Origin: a virus
Length of the DNA stretch: 20,052 bases
Reading direction: 5' to 3' (one strand)
Virus record (IMG/VR): IMGVR_UViG_3300042448_000170
Span: 1 to 20,052 of that record
Of this stretch, positions 1 through 7,577 are shown one piece after another. Each line of letters opens with the position of its first letter. Position 1 is the stretch's first letter. A model generated the notes under the pieces. The model made no database searches and was not told the DNA's origin. It saw only the letters and a list, made by a program, of their open reading frames with translations. The translations under genes and the position numbers were made by a program.

Positions 1-617
1 ACGCTGAATTTGCTGCTGCTATTGGAATCAATCAGAGTGTTGCGGTTACGGCTATTAAGCCCGAAGGAACTGTATCACAACTCTGTTCTACCGCCTCTGG
101 CATTCATCCTCAGCATAGTCAGTATTACATTCGTCGTGTACGAGCTGATAACAAAGACCCACTGACACAGTTCATGCTGAAGTCAGGGTTTATTGGTGAG
201 CCTTGTGTGATGAAGCCTGAGTCTACAACAGTATTTAGTTTCCCTGTTGCAGTAGCTGAAGGTGCTTTACTTCGTGAGGACTTGACTGCTGTTGAGCACT
301 TGCGATTGTGGTTGATTTACCAGCGTCACTACTGTGAGCACAAGCCATCAGTCACTATCTCTGTCTTAGAGAAGGAGTGGATGGAAGTAGGGGCATGGGT
401 GTACAAGCACTTCGATGAGGTTACTGGTGTGTCTTTCCTTCCAATGGATGGAGGAACATATCGACAAGCACCATATGAAGAGTGTACTGAAGAGGACTAC
501 AAGAAGTTACTTGCTCAACAACCTACTGGTATTGATTGGGATAACTTCCAGGAGTATGACGATAATGTCGAAGGAGCGCAGATGCTAAGCTGCACAGCTG
601 GAGGATGTACAATATGA
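1..617 (+). CDS. nrdJ: Adenosylcobalamin-dependent (class II) ribonucleotide reductase, C-terminal part
   Basis: The reading frame is open from base 3 at the left edge, so only about the last 204 residues are present. Class II reductases turn ribonucleotides into deoxyribonucleotides using coenzyme B12 instead of an oxygen-dependent partner subunit, which supplies a phage with DNA precursors. Visible signatures are a KPEGTVSQL segment (the conserved KPxGTVS loop of the reductase barrel), a YIRRVRADNKDPL stretch typical of phage NrdJ proteins, and a C-terminal tail with a C-x4-C pair (CTAGGC). That pair matches the redox shuttle cysteines that re-reduce the active site in monomeric Lactobacillus-type enzymes. 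The tail is intact, so the enzyme is probably functional. The stop codon overlaps the next start (ATGA). The gene lies on the strand opposite to the structural genes, as expected for a metabolism module. The start codon and catalytic N-terminal half lie outside the window. Confidence 0.9.
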   Translation, partial: AEFAAAIGINQSVAVTAIKPEGTVSQLCSTASGIHPQHSQYYIRRVRADNKDPLTQFMLKSGFIGEPCVMKPESTTVFSFPVAVAEGALLREDLTAVEHLRLWLIYQRHYCEHKPSVTISVLEKEWMEVGAWVYKHFDEVTGVSFLPMDGGTYRQAPYEECTEEDYKKLLAQQPTGIDWDNFQEYDDNVEGAQMLSCTAGGCTI

Positions 618-742
618 TTTTAGAACTACACTTTATATTCGGTTTTATGATTGGTTTTGAATATGTAGATGAAGACGATGTTAAGTATTATGTTCTTGAT
701 CTAGGTATAGTACGATTAATGTTAGCCTCTCCCAAAGACTAG
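614..742 (+). CDS. 42-residue acidic/hydrophobic protein coupled to nrdJ
   Basis: A 43-codon frame starts at an ATG that overlaps the reductase stop codon (ATGA) and ends at TAG 740-742, nine bases before a strong terminator. The upstream sequence GCTGGAGGATGTACAATATG holds a GGAGG ribosome-binding site inside the end of nrdJ. The product begins MILELHFIFGFMIGFEY, so its N-terminal half is hydrophobic and could be a short membrane segment. An acidic patch (DEDD) and a second hydrophobic patch follow. The overlap and the good ribosome-binding site argue that it is translated as the last gene of the nucleotide-metabolism unit. I do not recognise a family and give no function. Confidence 0.6.
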   Translation: MILELHFIFGFMIGFEYVDEDDVKYYVLDLGIVRLMLASPKD

Positions 743-750
743 CACTTTAT

Positions 751-776
751 GGGGACTCTTCGGAGTCCTCTTTTTT
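751..776 (+). terminator. Rho-independent terminator with UUCG tetraloop
   Basis: The stem GGACTC (753-758) pairs with GAGTCC (763-768) around the loop TTCG and extends by a G-T and a G-C pair at its base. It is followed directly by TTTTTT (771-776). A C(UUCG)G loop is one of the most stable RNA hairpin caps. The T tract lies only on the plus-strand side, so the signal ends the nrdJ transcript. It is not a terminator for the converging late transcript. Confidence 0.9.
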
Positions 777-798
777 ATGTTACTTAAAGCGCACATTT
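777..798. repeat. 22-base direct repeat, copy 1
   Basis: The first of two copies, made of ATGTTACTT, four variable bases (AAAG) and CGCACATTT. Both nine-base halves are identical in the second copy at 818-839. It lies in the non-coding junction between the converging transcription units, just after the terminator T tract. The function is unknown. Confidence 0.7.
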
Positions 799-817
799 GT
801 TGCTATTCACACACATA

Positions 818-839
818 ATGTTACTTTTGACGCACATTT
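818..839. repeat. 22-base direct repeat, copy 2
   Basis: The second copy, ATGTTACTT then TTGA then CGCACATTT, starts 41 bases after the first. The two outer nine-base blocks match copy 1 exactly and only the central four bases differ. Such a two-block pattern suggests a bipartite protein-binding site, but no known site is recognised. The rest of the 743-867 junction is AT-rich with no convincing gene and no clear minus-strand terminator. Confidence 0.7.
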
Positions 840-867
840 ATGCACTTATTGTAAATAATACTACACA

Positions 868-1302
868 TTACTCATAAGGACGAGTCCCTTTTTTATCAAT
901 GATTAGGGCTTGTTTCCTTGGAGGTGTACTAGGAGTTAAAGGTACACTGATATGAGTCCAGCTATCAAACTCTCTGATTAGCTGGTCGTAGGGCAAACCC
1001 TTCATAATTAATGTAGCTACAACCTGATCAGGGGTCATCCCCGATACACGAATATCTGCAGCACATCCTACCCTATGTTGACTAGAATCCTTAGATCCAA
1101 CTGCATCGTTCACTTCCTTAGACCTATACCCACTAGTAACAGTAATAGTCCTACCTAACTCAGCTCTTACAGTCTCTAAGAACTCACACAGTCTTACCAG
1201 GTTCTGATACTCTATGTCAGTAGGCTTATTGAGCCAACCATTACGAGCAGCTGTCTGAGATGCAGTCATCTCTTCGTAGGTAAAGTTAGGTGTAATGTTC
1301 AT
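868..1302 (-). CDS. Endolysin, M15-family peptidoglycan peptidase
   Basis: A 144-residue protein of the peptidase M15 (M15_3) family, zinc metallopeptidases that cut peptide cross-bridges in cell-wall peptidoglycan. Its length fits single-domain phage endolysins. Conserved features are SGYRS (57-61), the block SSQHRVGCAADIRV containing zinc ligands H76 and D83, and WTHIS with the third ligand H117. There is no signal peptide, so it would depend on the holin encoded just upstream, whose gene overlaps this one by four bases (ATGA). The start has a good AAGGA site eight bases upstream. It is the last gene of the late region, and no obvious minus-strand terminator follows it. The product is expected to act in the periplasm at the end of infection. 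Confidence 0.92.
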   Translation of the reverse strand: MNITPNFTYEEMTASQTAARNGWLNKPTDIEYQNLVRLCEFLETVRAELGRTITVTSGYRSKEVNDAVGSKDSSQHRVGCAADIRVSGMTPDQVVATLIMKGLPYDQLIREFDSWTHISVPLTPSTPPRKQALIIDKKGTRPYE

Positions 1303-1703
1303 TGTTTTTCCTTAGCTTTCATATCCATAATCTTCTCAAGTGTACGACCACCAAAGTAAAAGGACATAATCAACATACCCCATTGACCTAAGAGTTCTAC
1401 ATAAGCTTTGTTTGTATCGTAGTCAAATGCACTCATCATAGCAAATACAAAATAGCCACCAAGTATAAAGAGTAGAGTCATAGGACGGATGTTCTTAGAC
1501 AACCAGCTATCGCTAGTCATATCAGCTTGCAGTCGTGCAGTCAGCTCTTGTTGCTCTGCGGTATCTGCTGCAATCTTAGCTAACTCGCCATTTTGTTGCA
1601 TCTCTAGTAGCTTTAGCTTAGCCTGTTCAGCTTGTGCTGGGTCAGGAAAGACCTTGTCTAAAATCTTACCACCAATATCTAGTATCGCACCTAATGGAAA
1701 CAT
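1299..1703 (-). CDS. Holin of the GTA/3TM-holin type
   Basis: A 134-residue protein resembling the phage and gene-transfer-agent '3TM holin' family. The N-terminal part (about 1-20) is hydrophobic and amphipathic (MFPLGAILDIGGKILDKVFP). A charged helical stretch rich in A, E, Q and K follows (22-62). Two clear membrane segments come next, around 73-92 (after NIRPM) and 103-119, and the tail is lysine-rich (KAKEKQ). Holins open the inner membrane at a set time so that the endolysin can reach the wall. Pairing with the downstream endolysin by a four-base overlap supports this role. The start has a strong GGGAG site seven bases upstream. The match is by overall pattern, so the family name is likely but not certain. 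Confidence 0.8.
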   Translation of the reverse strand: MFPLGAILDIGGKILDKVFPDPAQAEQAKLKLLEMQQNGELAKIAADTAEQQELTARLQADMTSDSWLSKNIRPMTLLFILGGYFVFAMMSAFDYDTNKAYVELLGQWGMLIMSFYFGGRTLEKIMDMKAKEKQ

Positions 1704-1722
1704 TATTTCTCCCTCTTCATTT

Positions 1723-2163
1723 TCACTTGTATCCCCAGACTATAAAATAAGAAACTACTGCAGCAGCTAAGAAGCAGTACAACTGTACTCTCTTAACTGC
1801 TTGCATATCTGCATCAAACAGCTTTTTGTTTTGTATATCTTCTTTAAGCATTCGCTGCTTGATAGCTTGTATATCATCCCAGGCTTTAGCACCATGCTTG
1901 TTTATTACTTCAGCCTTCATACGGAGTTCCATCTTCTTTACTTCTTGGATGATCTCGTACTCTTTAAAGGCTTTCATTACTGTAGTGTCTACTTGATACT
2001 GCTGTGCTTTCCGTCTTTCAGCAGCCTTCTGTTGGGCTACTTCAGCTCCATCCTTCTGGATATTTTCAATACTTTTAGTTAATGATTTTGCACTCTCACG
2101 AGCAACATCTAAGCTACCTGTGAGAGTCTTGACTCCTTCGTTTATTCCATATTGGTCTGCCAT
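1723..2163 (-). CDS. Tail-anchored coiled-coil protein of the lysis block, function unknown
   Basis: A 146-residue protein with a long charged helical region (about 15-120, rich in K, E, Q and A, for example RESAKSLTKSIENIQKDGAE) and one hydrophobic segment near the C-terminus (about 127-143, LYCFLAAAVVSYFIVW). This topology is that of a C-tail-anchored membrane protein. It lies between the last ejection protein and the holin, where phages often carry a spanin or holin regulator. A classical Rz spanin has its membrane segment at the N-terminus, so this protein is inverted relative to Rz. Alternatives are a virion protein, a holin partner or an unusual spanin. The start has a GAAGAA site six bases upstream. 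I do not recognise a named family. Confidence 0.75.
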   Translation of the reverse strand: MADQYGINEGVKTLTGSLDVARESAKSLTKSIENIQKDGAEVAQQKAAERRKAQQYQVDTTVMKAFKEYEIIQEVKKMELRMKAEVINKHGAKAWDDIQAIKQRMLKEDIQNKKLFDADMQAVKRVQLYCFLAAAVVSYFIVWGYK

Positions 2164-2180
2164 AGTTCTTCATCGTGTGT

Positions 2181-2196
2181 ATAATATAAATATTAT
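2181..2196. repeat. AT-only perfect palindrome between late genes
   Basis: ATAATAT, AA, ATATTAT is a perfect inverted repeat with seven-base arms. It covers the stop codon of the large ejection-protein gene and part of the 29-base gap before the tail-anchored protein gene. It has no GC clamp and could arise by chance in AT-rich DNA. It might aid mRNA folding or act as a weak promoter region. Confidence 0.35.
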
Positions 2197-4844
2197 TGTA
2201 CAAAGCTTCCGAAAGGTACATTCTGAACTGGCTCTTGAGGAGCAGCCTCTGGAAGAGTAGACTCTTTAACAATACCATACATGTAACGTGGCAGGGTTGA
2301 ATCAAGAGCATCTATTACTTGCTTTATACTGGCAGGGTTCTGTAACTTAAAGTCCATAGTGTTTTTAGCTGCTAGTACTTTTTGCATTCCATTACGATCT
2401 AGCAGAAGCTCTTTTATAGCTAAGTCTGTGTCTGTTCTTAGCTGAGCTGTTTTCGCTTTACTAAGAAGCCTTACAGCCTTCTGAAAGTGACTTGAAATTT
2501 TATCTCGTAATGTTGAAGTAACAAACGGAACATCCAAACCAGGAACAATCTGACCAAGCACATCTAAATCACTTGTTTTAATTGCAGCGGTTATTTTAGA
2601 GACATCTGCTTTCTGTAAGGCATCAGACATAGTTAAGATATCTTTTACTTCTTGCTGATATCCTTTACCAAACACCTTGTCAATCACAGTCTTGTTCTTA
2701 GGGCTTGTTAAGAAACCAATACCACCATCAGTACTGTTACGAGCCTTCTCTACTACCTCAGCTTGGATGTTACGCATCACTGCTGCAGATGTCTGCTTAT
2801 CCAACTGAGATAAGTCCTTAGTAATCTTGCCAAAGAATCGTGGATCAGTGAATAAGCGACTAGCTAGTTCAGAGTAGTTAGGAACAGCAATACCATCAGA
2901 ATCCTTAACACTTAAAACAAAGTTATCAGCTACTTGTTTCTCAGCCAAGGCAACCTTGTCATCCAAGTCCTTACGAGTAAGCTTAAGAGTGCTATCATCA
3001 AACAGAGTTGCTTGTAGCTTCTCACGCATACCAGGAATCTGATCAATAACAGCAGACTTATCCTTGATATACTTGCTTAATGCTCGTGGATCTACAGCAT
3101 CATTCTTGATTACCCGCTTGTACACTTCAGACATGATTGCATTGTCAGCGATAGTAACACCTTCATCTCCACCAGCTTTGAGGAATTGACGAAGACTATC
3201 AGCATTCTTAACAATCTGAGGAGCTACCTGCTCTGTATACTTCCTAGAACCAATGTCTTTAATCCCTTGTGCGCCAAACGGAACACCAATCTTCTCGTAG
3301 TACTGCTTATCAGCATTTACTAGAGCTTGATTCCAATTACCAGGAATCTGTTGACGAGCAGCATCAACTACATCCTCTAGCTCATTGAGACGCATCTTAG
3401 CTACTTCGTCCATCTTAACAGAACGCTGAACACGATTAATCTCTTCTTTGAGCGAGATAACATCCCTAAAGGCAACAGGGAAGTACTCTCCGTTCTGAGG
3501 AGCAAAGTTCTTGGTAATGAGGTTATCTAAACGAGTACGACGACCAAAGATATCTTGCATGTTGTTTGCTACTACAAAGCTATGGATATCACGAACACCT
3601 GTATCAGGCAGCGTAGCACCAGCCTTAGAAGCACCATCTTTGATAGCATCATACATAGGTGTCATCTCTGCTTTAGCAGCTTTAGAACGGATATCAACCA
3701 ATCTTTGAGTATCAAGACCTAACTGAACATTATCAGGCTCAGGGAAACGAGTAGTCAAATCATCCAGCTTCTCGTCTACTGCTTGACGAAGCTTAATGTT
3801 CTTGTTGATTTGAGTTGTTAATGGGGTCTTAGCACCAGATATAGGTGTGTAACGATTACCAAACAAATCAGTGCTCTTTTGATCTACGTTCTGTAAGAAT
3901 GTATTTAATTCGCTGTCAATCTCTTGTCGTATACCAGGATAAGTTTTAACTAAACGAGTTACTTCTGTTTGAACTAGTGGGTTATCACTCATTGCTACAA
4001 GTAAAGGAACATCACCTGTACCAACTACTTGACCAACACGCTTAAACTCATCCATGATAGCATCAAGATTCTTACTAGGTGTGCTTTTCGCTATCAAGTC
4101 TATTAGACGCTTTGCTGCGCCAGTAGCATATGATTTACTGGCTGCATCAGGATCTGCTTTAACCATATCAAACTTTGTTTTAAGTTGCTTAGCAAAGTTA
4201 GACAAAGTACTAATGCTTGTCTCTAAAGCTGCAGCAGGGGCAATACCAGCAGCAATCCCAGCCACTTGACCGATAGCTTTACCAGTCCCTGTGTCTTCTC
4301 CAGTGATTGCTTTCTCTGCTTCTTGACCTACAACACCACCACCACCAGCTGAGACACCAATACCAAATAAACCAGTAGCTCTTCCTACTGCAGGAGCAAC
4401 TCGTTCTACAACAGAAGCACCTGTTTTCAAAGCACCACTGCCAAAGTATCCTAAAGGATCTGTAAGCATACGAGCACCACTACCCGCTATTTCAGCAAAA
4501 GCACCAGGAGCGACCATCTCTGTCTCAGCACCAGTAACAGTACCAGCAGCTTGTTGTAGACGCTTTACATTCTTACCAAATCGCTCAACAATACCGCCCT
4601 TCTCGCCTTTACCAACTAAGTTAGCAAAAGGATCAATAGCAAAGGTATCAATGATAGCTTCGCCTAAGACAAGACTGTCTGTAAGACCTAGTTTAGCTTG
4701 ATTAGCAATGTACTGAAAGTTACTGATCTTGTCTTCACGAGTAGGTTGATCAACAACCTGTCCTTGATATTCTGTCCAAGGCTCTACAGATACAGTTCCT
4801 GTTCGTGTAGGTGCTGCTTGATATTCTTCCCATGGATTAGCCAT
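2193..4844 (-). CDS. Large internal virion / DNA-ejection protein candidate (883 aa)
   Basis: The largest gene of the window, in the place where podoviruses keep the internal proteins that form the DNA-ejection channel. It begins with two copies of a short motif, PWEEYQ (4-9) and PWTEYQ (22-27). A glycine- and alanine-rich, mildly hydrophobic region follows (about 113-205) that could insert in a membrane. The remaining 650 residues are mostly charged helix, as in T7 gp15/gp16-type proteins. I see no transglycosylase motif and no other catalytic signature. The start overlaps the previous stop by one base (TAATG) behind a strong GGGAGG site. It follows two other ejection-type genes, and the three probably act together. 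Function rests on position, size and composition. Confidence 0.72.
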   Translation of the reverse strand: MANPWEEYQAAPTRTGTVSVEPWTEYQGQVVDQPTREDKISNFQYIANQAKLGLTDSLVLGEAIIDTFAIDPFANLVGKGEKGGIVERFGKNVKRLQQAAGTVTGAETEMVAPGAFAEIAGSGARMLTDPLGYFGSGALKTGASVVERVAPAVGRATGLFGIGVSAGGGGVVGQEAEKAITGEDTGTGKAIGQVAGIAAGIAPAAALETSISTLSNFAKQLKTKFDMVKADPDAASKSYATGAAKRLIDLIAKSTPSKNLDAIMDEFKRVGQVVGTGDVPLLVAMSDNPLVQTEVTRLVKTYPGIRQEIDSELNTFLQNVDQKSTDLFGNRYTPISGAKTPLTTQINKNIKLRQAVDEKLDDLTTRFPEPDNVQLGLDTQRLVDIRSKAAKAEMTPMYDAIKDGASKAGATLPDTGVRDIHSFVVANNMQDIFGRRTRLDNLITKNFAPQNGEYFPVAFRDVISLKEEINRVQRSVKMDEVAKMRLNELEDVVDAARQQIPGNWNQALVNADKQYYEKIGVPFGAQGIKDIGSRKYTEQVAPQIVKNADSLRQFLKAGGDEGVTIADNAIMSEVYKRVIKNDAVDPRALSKYIKDKSAVIDQIPGMREKLQATLFDDSTLKLTRKDLDDKVALAEKQVADNFVLSVKDSDGIAVPNYSELASRLFTDPRFFGKITKDLSQLDKQTSAAVMRNIQAEVVEKARNSTDGGIGFLTSPKNKTVIDKVFGKGYQQEVKDILTMSDALQKADVSKITAAIKTSDLDVLGQIVPGLDVPFVTSTLRDKISSHFQKAVRLLSKAKTAQLRTDTDLAIKELLLDRNGMQKVLAAKNTMDFKLQNPASIKQVIDALDSTLPRYMYGIVKESTLPEAAPQEPVQNVPFGSFVQ

Positions 4845-6100
4845 TACTTAACTGCCTCCCAGTTCTTTTCATCTGCAGGATTTCCACCTTTAAATCTAAA
4901 TCCACCTTTTACTGTTCCAACCTTTGGAGCTGGTATTGGAAGCTTATATTCTTTAGGTAAAATAGCTGCTTGTGATTTAGCATCAATATTGCCTAATTCT
5001 AACACTCGTTTGGCTTCTTCTCTGCCTCTGTTATATTGATTAGCTGTGTATATTTCTAAGGCTTTAACACCTTCAAGAACATCATCAATCTTAACATTAG
5101 TAGGTTTACCAGTTAAGAAGCTATTAACACCGTTAATTACATCAGAAGCAATACCAGCATTACCAAGAATAGCTTTAACTTCATTCTGACCAATCTGACT
5201 GTCTCCTGCAAGCTTAACTAACTCACGCTTAAACTGAGGCAATACAGTAGGATTCCTTTTAACCTCTTCACCAATAGCAGCAATACGACCAATATTGTTT
5301 AAAGCTGTTTTAGGGACTTTAGTATATTTATCAGTAATCTCAATAGCTTGATTAACTACAGTTAAAGGAATAGCACCAGACTGAAGAACACCAGCTCTAG
5401 CTACTTTTTGTTTCTCGTCTAACTCTCTTTGATTGTAAATAGTTGCAGCTAGTTCTTCATTTCCGTTAGCTTCTTTAAGAGCTTGTGCATATAATCCACG
5501 ATTTACACGCTCAGTAGTTGCAGGAGCTTGCTTAGCTACACCAGCTTCTTGAGCAGATGTCAATCCTACTAGTTGTTGATACTGAGGAGAAGCCTGTAAT
5601 GCAGCAATCTGTTGCTCATTCAATGGCTGTCCACCAGTAGACATACGAGCAATCTGAGACTGAACCTGAGATGAGATAGGTGCAGAAACAATACCCAACT
5701 GTTGTGGGTTCTCAGTAACTGTCTTAACTCTATCGAGATACATCTTCTGAGCAGCTGCTTCAGCTTTCATTGCTTCTTGTGCAGCATAGGCTCGTGAGTC
5801 AGCATACTCTGCGGGTAAGTTTTCAGCTACAAAGCGGAAGTACTCAGCACTGCCAGGAGTAAACTGTGAATCAGCTTGCTGCTTGATTTCCATTACAGCT
5901 TTTTCTTTCTTCTGAGCAGGAGTTTCACCCATTAGACCGCCAATCAAAGCACCGCCTAATTGACCAAGACCAATACCCATCTTTTCATAAGGAGACGAAG
6001 CTTGACCGTATAGGTTAGCCCATAACTTCTGTTGCTGTAGTTGTTCTTCTCTAGGGTTGTATCCTAGTAAACCTGTAGTAAAGTTTGGTGCAATAGCCAT
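4844..6100 (-). CDS. Internal virion / ejection protein candidate (418 aa)
   Basis: I start this gene at 6100 (MAIAPNFTTGLLGYNP), 22 codons inside the longest frame. This ATG has an AAGGA site eight bases upstream and lies ten bases after the previous stop, whereas the longer form would run far into the previous gene without a ribosome-binding site. The product has a short glycine-rich hydrophobic segment (GIGLGQLGGALIGGLMG, near residues 42-58). Long A/Q/E-rich helical stretches and a basic, proline-containing C-terminus follow. Composition and position between the Q/A-rich 488-residue protein and the 883-residue protein suggest a virion protein delivered with the DNA. No catalytic motif was seen. 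The stop overlaps the next start (TAATG). Confidence 0.7.
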   Translation of the reverse strand: MAIAPNFTTGLLGYNPREEQLQQQKLWANLYGQASSPYEKMGIGLGQLGGALIGGLMGETPAQKKEKAVMEIKQQADSQFTPGSAEYFRFVAENLPAEYADSRAYAAQEAMKAEAAAQKMYLDRVKTVTENPQQLGIVSAPISSQVQSQIARMSTGGQPLNEQQIAALQASPQYQQLVGLTSAQEAGVAKQAPATTERVNRGLYAQALKEANGNEELAATIYNQRELDEKQKVARAGVLQSGAIPLTVVNQAIEITDKYTKVPKTALNNIGRIAAIGEEVKRNPTVLPQFKRELVKLAGDSQIGQNEVKAILGNAGIASDVINGVNSFLTGKPTNVKIDDVLEGVKALEIYTANQYNRGREEAKRVLELGNIDAKSQAAILPKEYKLPIPAPKVGTVKGGFRFKGGNPADEKNWEAVK

Positions 6101-6110
6101 TATATTTTCC

Positions 6111-7577
6111 TTATCCTCTTGCTCGTCCAGCACCCAAAGATGCACCGTATGCTTGAGATCCACCACTGATTAAACCACCCCAGAACTGAGCATTAGCAGC
6201 GTTAGCAGCTTGAGTAGCACCATACTGAGTCTGAGCAGCTTGATTCATGCCAGATTGATACATCTGAGCACCTTGAGATTGACCAGGCTGTTGAGCTTGA
6301 CCTAACTGGATACCTAACTGATAAGGCATCTGAGCCATCTGTTCTACTTGACCCGCTATGCCTAACTGAGTCTGTAATGGAGCATAAGCACCAGCCATTC
6401 CTGCAGCTTGAGTACCAAGTAATCCAGCACCTGTACCAAATAGACCAGCACCTAAACTAATATCTGCAGCAGAACGCTGACGAGCAAGGTCTTCAGCAGA
6501 AGCAGTAGTCTGGTAGGCTTGTTGACCGAAGCCTAAGCTTAAGCCTAAGTTCTGGAGCATATTCTGACGGGCTAGTTCTTGAGCTTGAGAAGTTGTTTGA
6601 TATCCCTGACCTAACATTCCTAAACCAAGAACCTGACGCTGTTGAGCAGCTTGTTCTGCACCTGCACCTATGTTTAAGTTCTGCTGTGCTAATGAGTTAT
6701 AGTAAGCAGCTAACTCAGGGTTAGTCTGTTGCATTCCACCTGCTACTGTACCGCCTGTAGCTAATCCACCACGACCAGTTTGAAATAACTGATTACGGAT
6801 ACCAGCTAGTTGTTGTTCTTGACCAGGAGCTAAAGCAGCTTGTTGTGTACGAATGTATTCAGCACGAGCCTGTTCAGGAGATTGAGATAAATAACCTGCT
6901 CCAGTCTGTTGTAACTGCTGAGCATATGCTTGTGCTTCAGGAGAAGCTTGTGTCTGGAATGATGTAGGCATCAAACCTTGCTGAGCTTGTTGAAACTGAG
7001 AAGATAATAATTGAGCTTCAGCTGAAGGAGCAGTTTGATAGGATGTAGGTAGAATCTGTCCACCTAATCCAAAGAGTTGCTGAGCTGCTGGAGCAAGAGC
7101 ACCTAACTGATTTGCTTGTTGCTGAGCATATCCATAGCCTCCACCAAACCCACCAAAGAGTTGGTTCTGTAATCCAGCTAACTCAGGAGCAGCAGTGTAG
7201 CCAGCTGAAGAAACATAAGGCATCCCAGTTGCAGGATCAATCTCACGAGTAAACTGAGATGTACCAAAGCGAGTTGTCATCCCTACTGGACGAAACGCTG
7301 CAGCTGCTGATGCATCTTTAGCTGCTTGGGATTGCTGTGCTGCAGCTCGTTCACCAGCTGCTTTAGTACTATCAGCACCTGTAAAAAGATTAGCTATCTT
7401 ATCAAGAAAATACTCAGGCAGACCAGTCTTGGGGTTAATAGTTCCAGAACCGCCCACACTCTTTAGAAGTTGTGCTTCTTTAGGAGTGATGTGCGCCAGC
7501 ATAGTGTCGCCATTGCGACCATACGTTTCTAACTTAGCTGCTGTTTGTTTAATATTATTCATATCTCTCTTACTCAT
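6111..7577 (-). CDS. Gln/Ala/Gly-rich virion protein with internal repeats (488 aa)
   Basis: The N-terminus (about 5-56) carries a segment I recognise as recurring in podovirus genomes, NGDTMLAHITPKEAQLLKS followed by GSGTINPKTGLPEYF. The rest is very rich in Q, A and G. At least four degenerate copies of a short unit, roughly [YF]QTxxSxEAQxLAxQ, lie at about 180-194, 207-220, 326-338 and 355-367. Two weaker relatives are near 126-140 and 228-241. This looks like a helical repeat protein of the tail-tip or ejection apparatus. A small hydrophobic Gly/Ala stretch at 374-395 (GAGLFGTGAGLLG) could contact membrane. The start overlaps the needle-gene stop by one base (TAATG). I assign virion/ejection by context. 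The exact role is unknown. Confidence 0.72.
   Translation of the reverse strand: MSKRDMNNIKQTAAKLETYGRNGDTMLAHITPKEAQLLKSVGGSGTINPKTGLPEYFLDKIANLFTGADSTKAAGERAAAQQSQAAKDASAAAAFRPVGMTTRFGTSQFTREIDPATGMPYVSSAGYTAAPELAGLQNQLFGGFGGGYGYAQQQANQLGALAPAAQQLFGLGGQILPTSYQTAPSAEAQLLSSQFQQAQQGLMPTSFQTQASPEAQAYAQQLQQTGAGYLSQSPEQARAEYIRTQQAALAPGQEQQLAGIRNQLFQTGRGGLATGGTVAGGMQQTNPELAAYYNSLAQQNLNIGAGAEQAAQQRQVLGLGMLGQGYQTTSQAQELARQNMLQNLGLSLGFGQQAYQTTASAEDLARQRSAADISLGAGLFGTGAGLLGTQAAGMAGAYAPLQTQLGIAGQVEQMAQMPYQLGIQLGQAQQPGQSQGAQMYQSGMNQAAQTQYGATQAANAANAQFWGGLISGGSQAYGASLGAGRARG

Noticed and set aside
1489-2082. Two plus-strand frames of 93 codons across the holin and coiled-coil genes
   Set aside because: Both lie fully or mostly opposite well-supported minus-strand genes, have Ser/Cys/Phe-rich products typical of antisense shadows, and lack ribosome-binding sites.
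6099-6104. TATAAT on the minus strand at the start of the 418-residue gene (also at 12927-12932)
   Set aside because: These hexamers include the start codon context TATAATG and have no -35 element. A transcript from them would start inside the gene.
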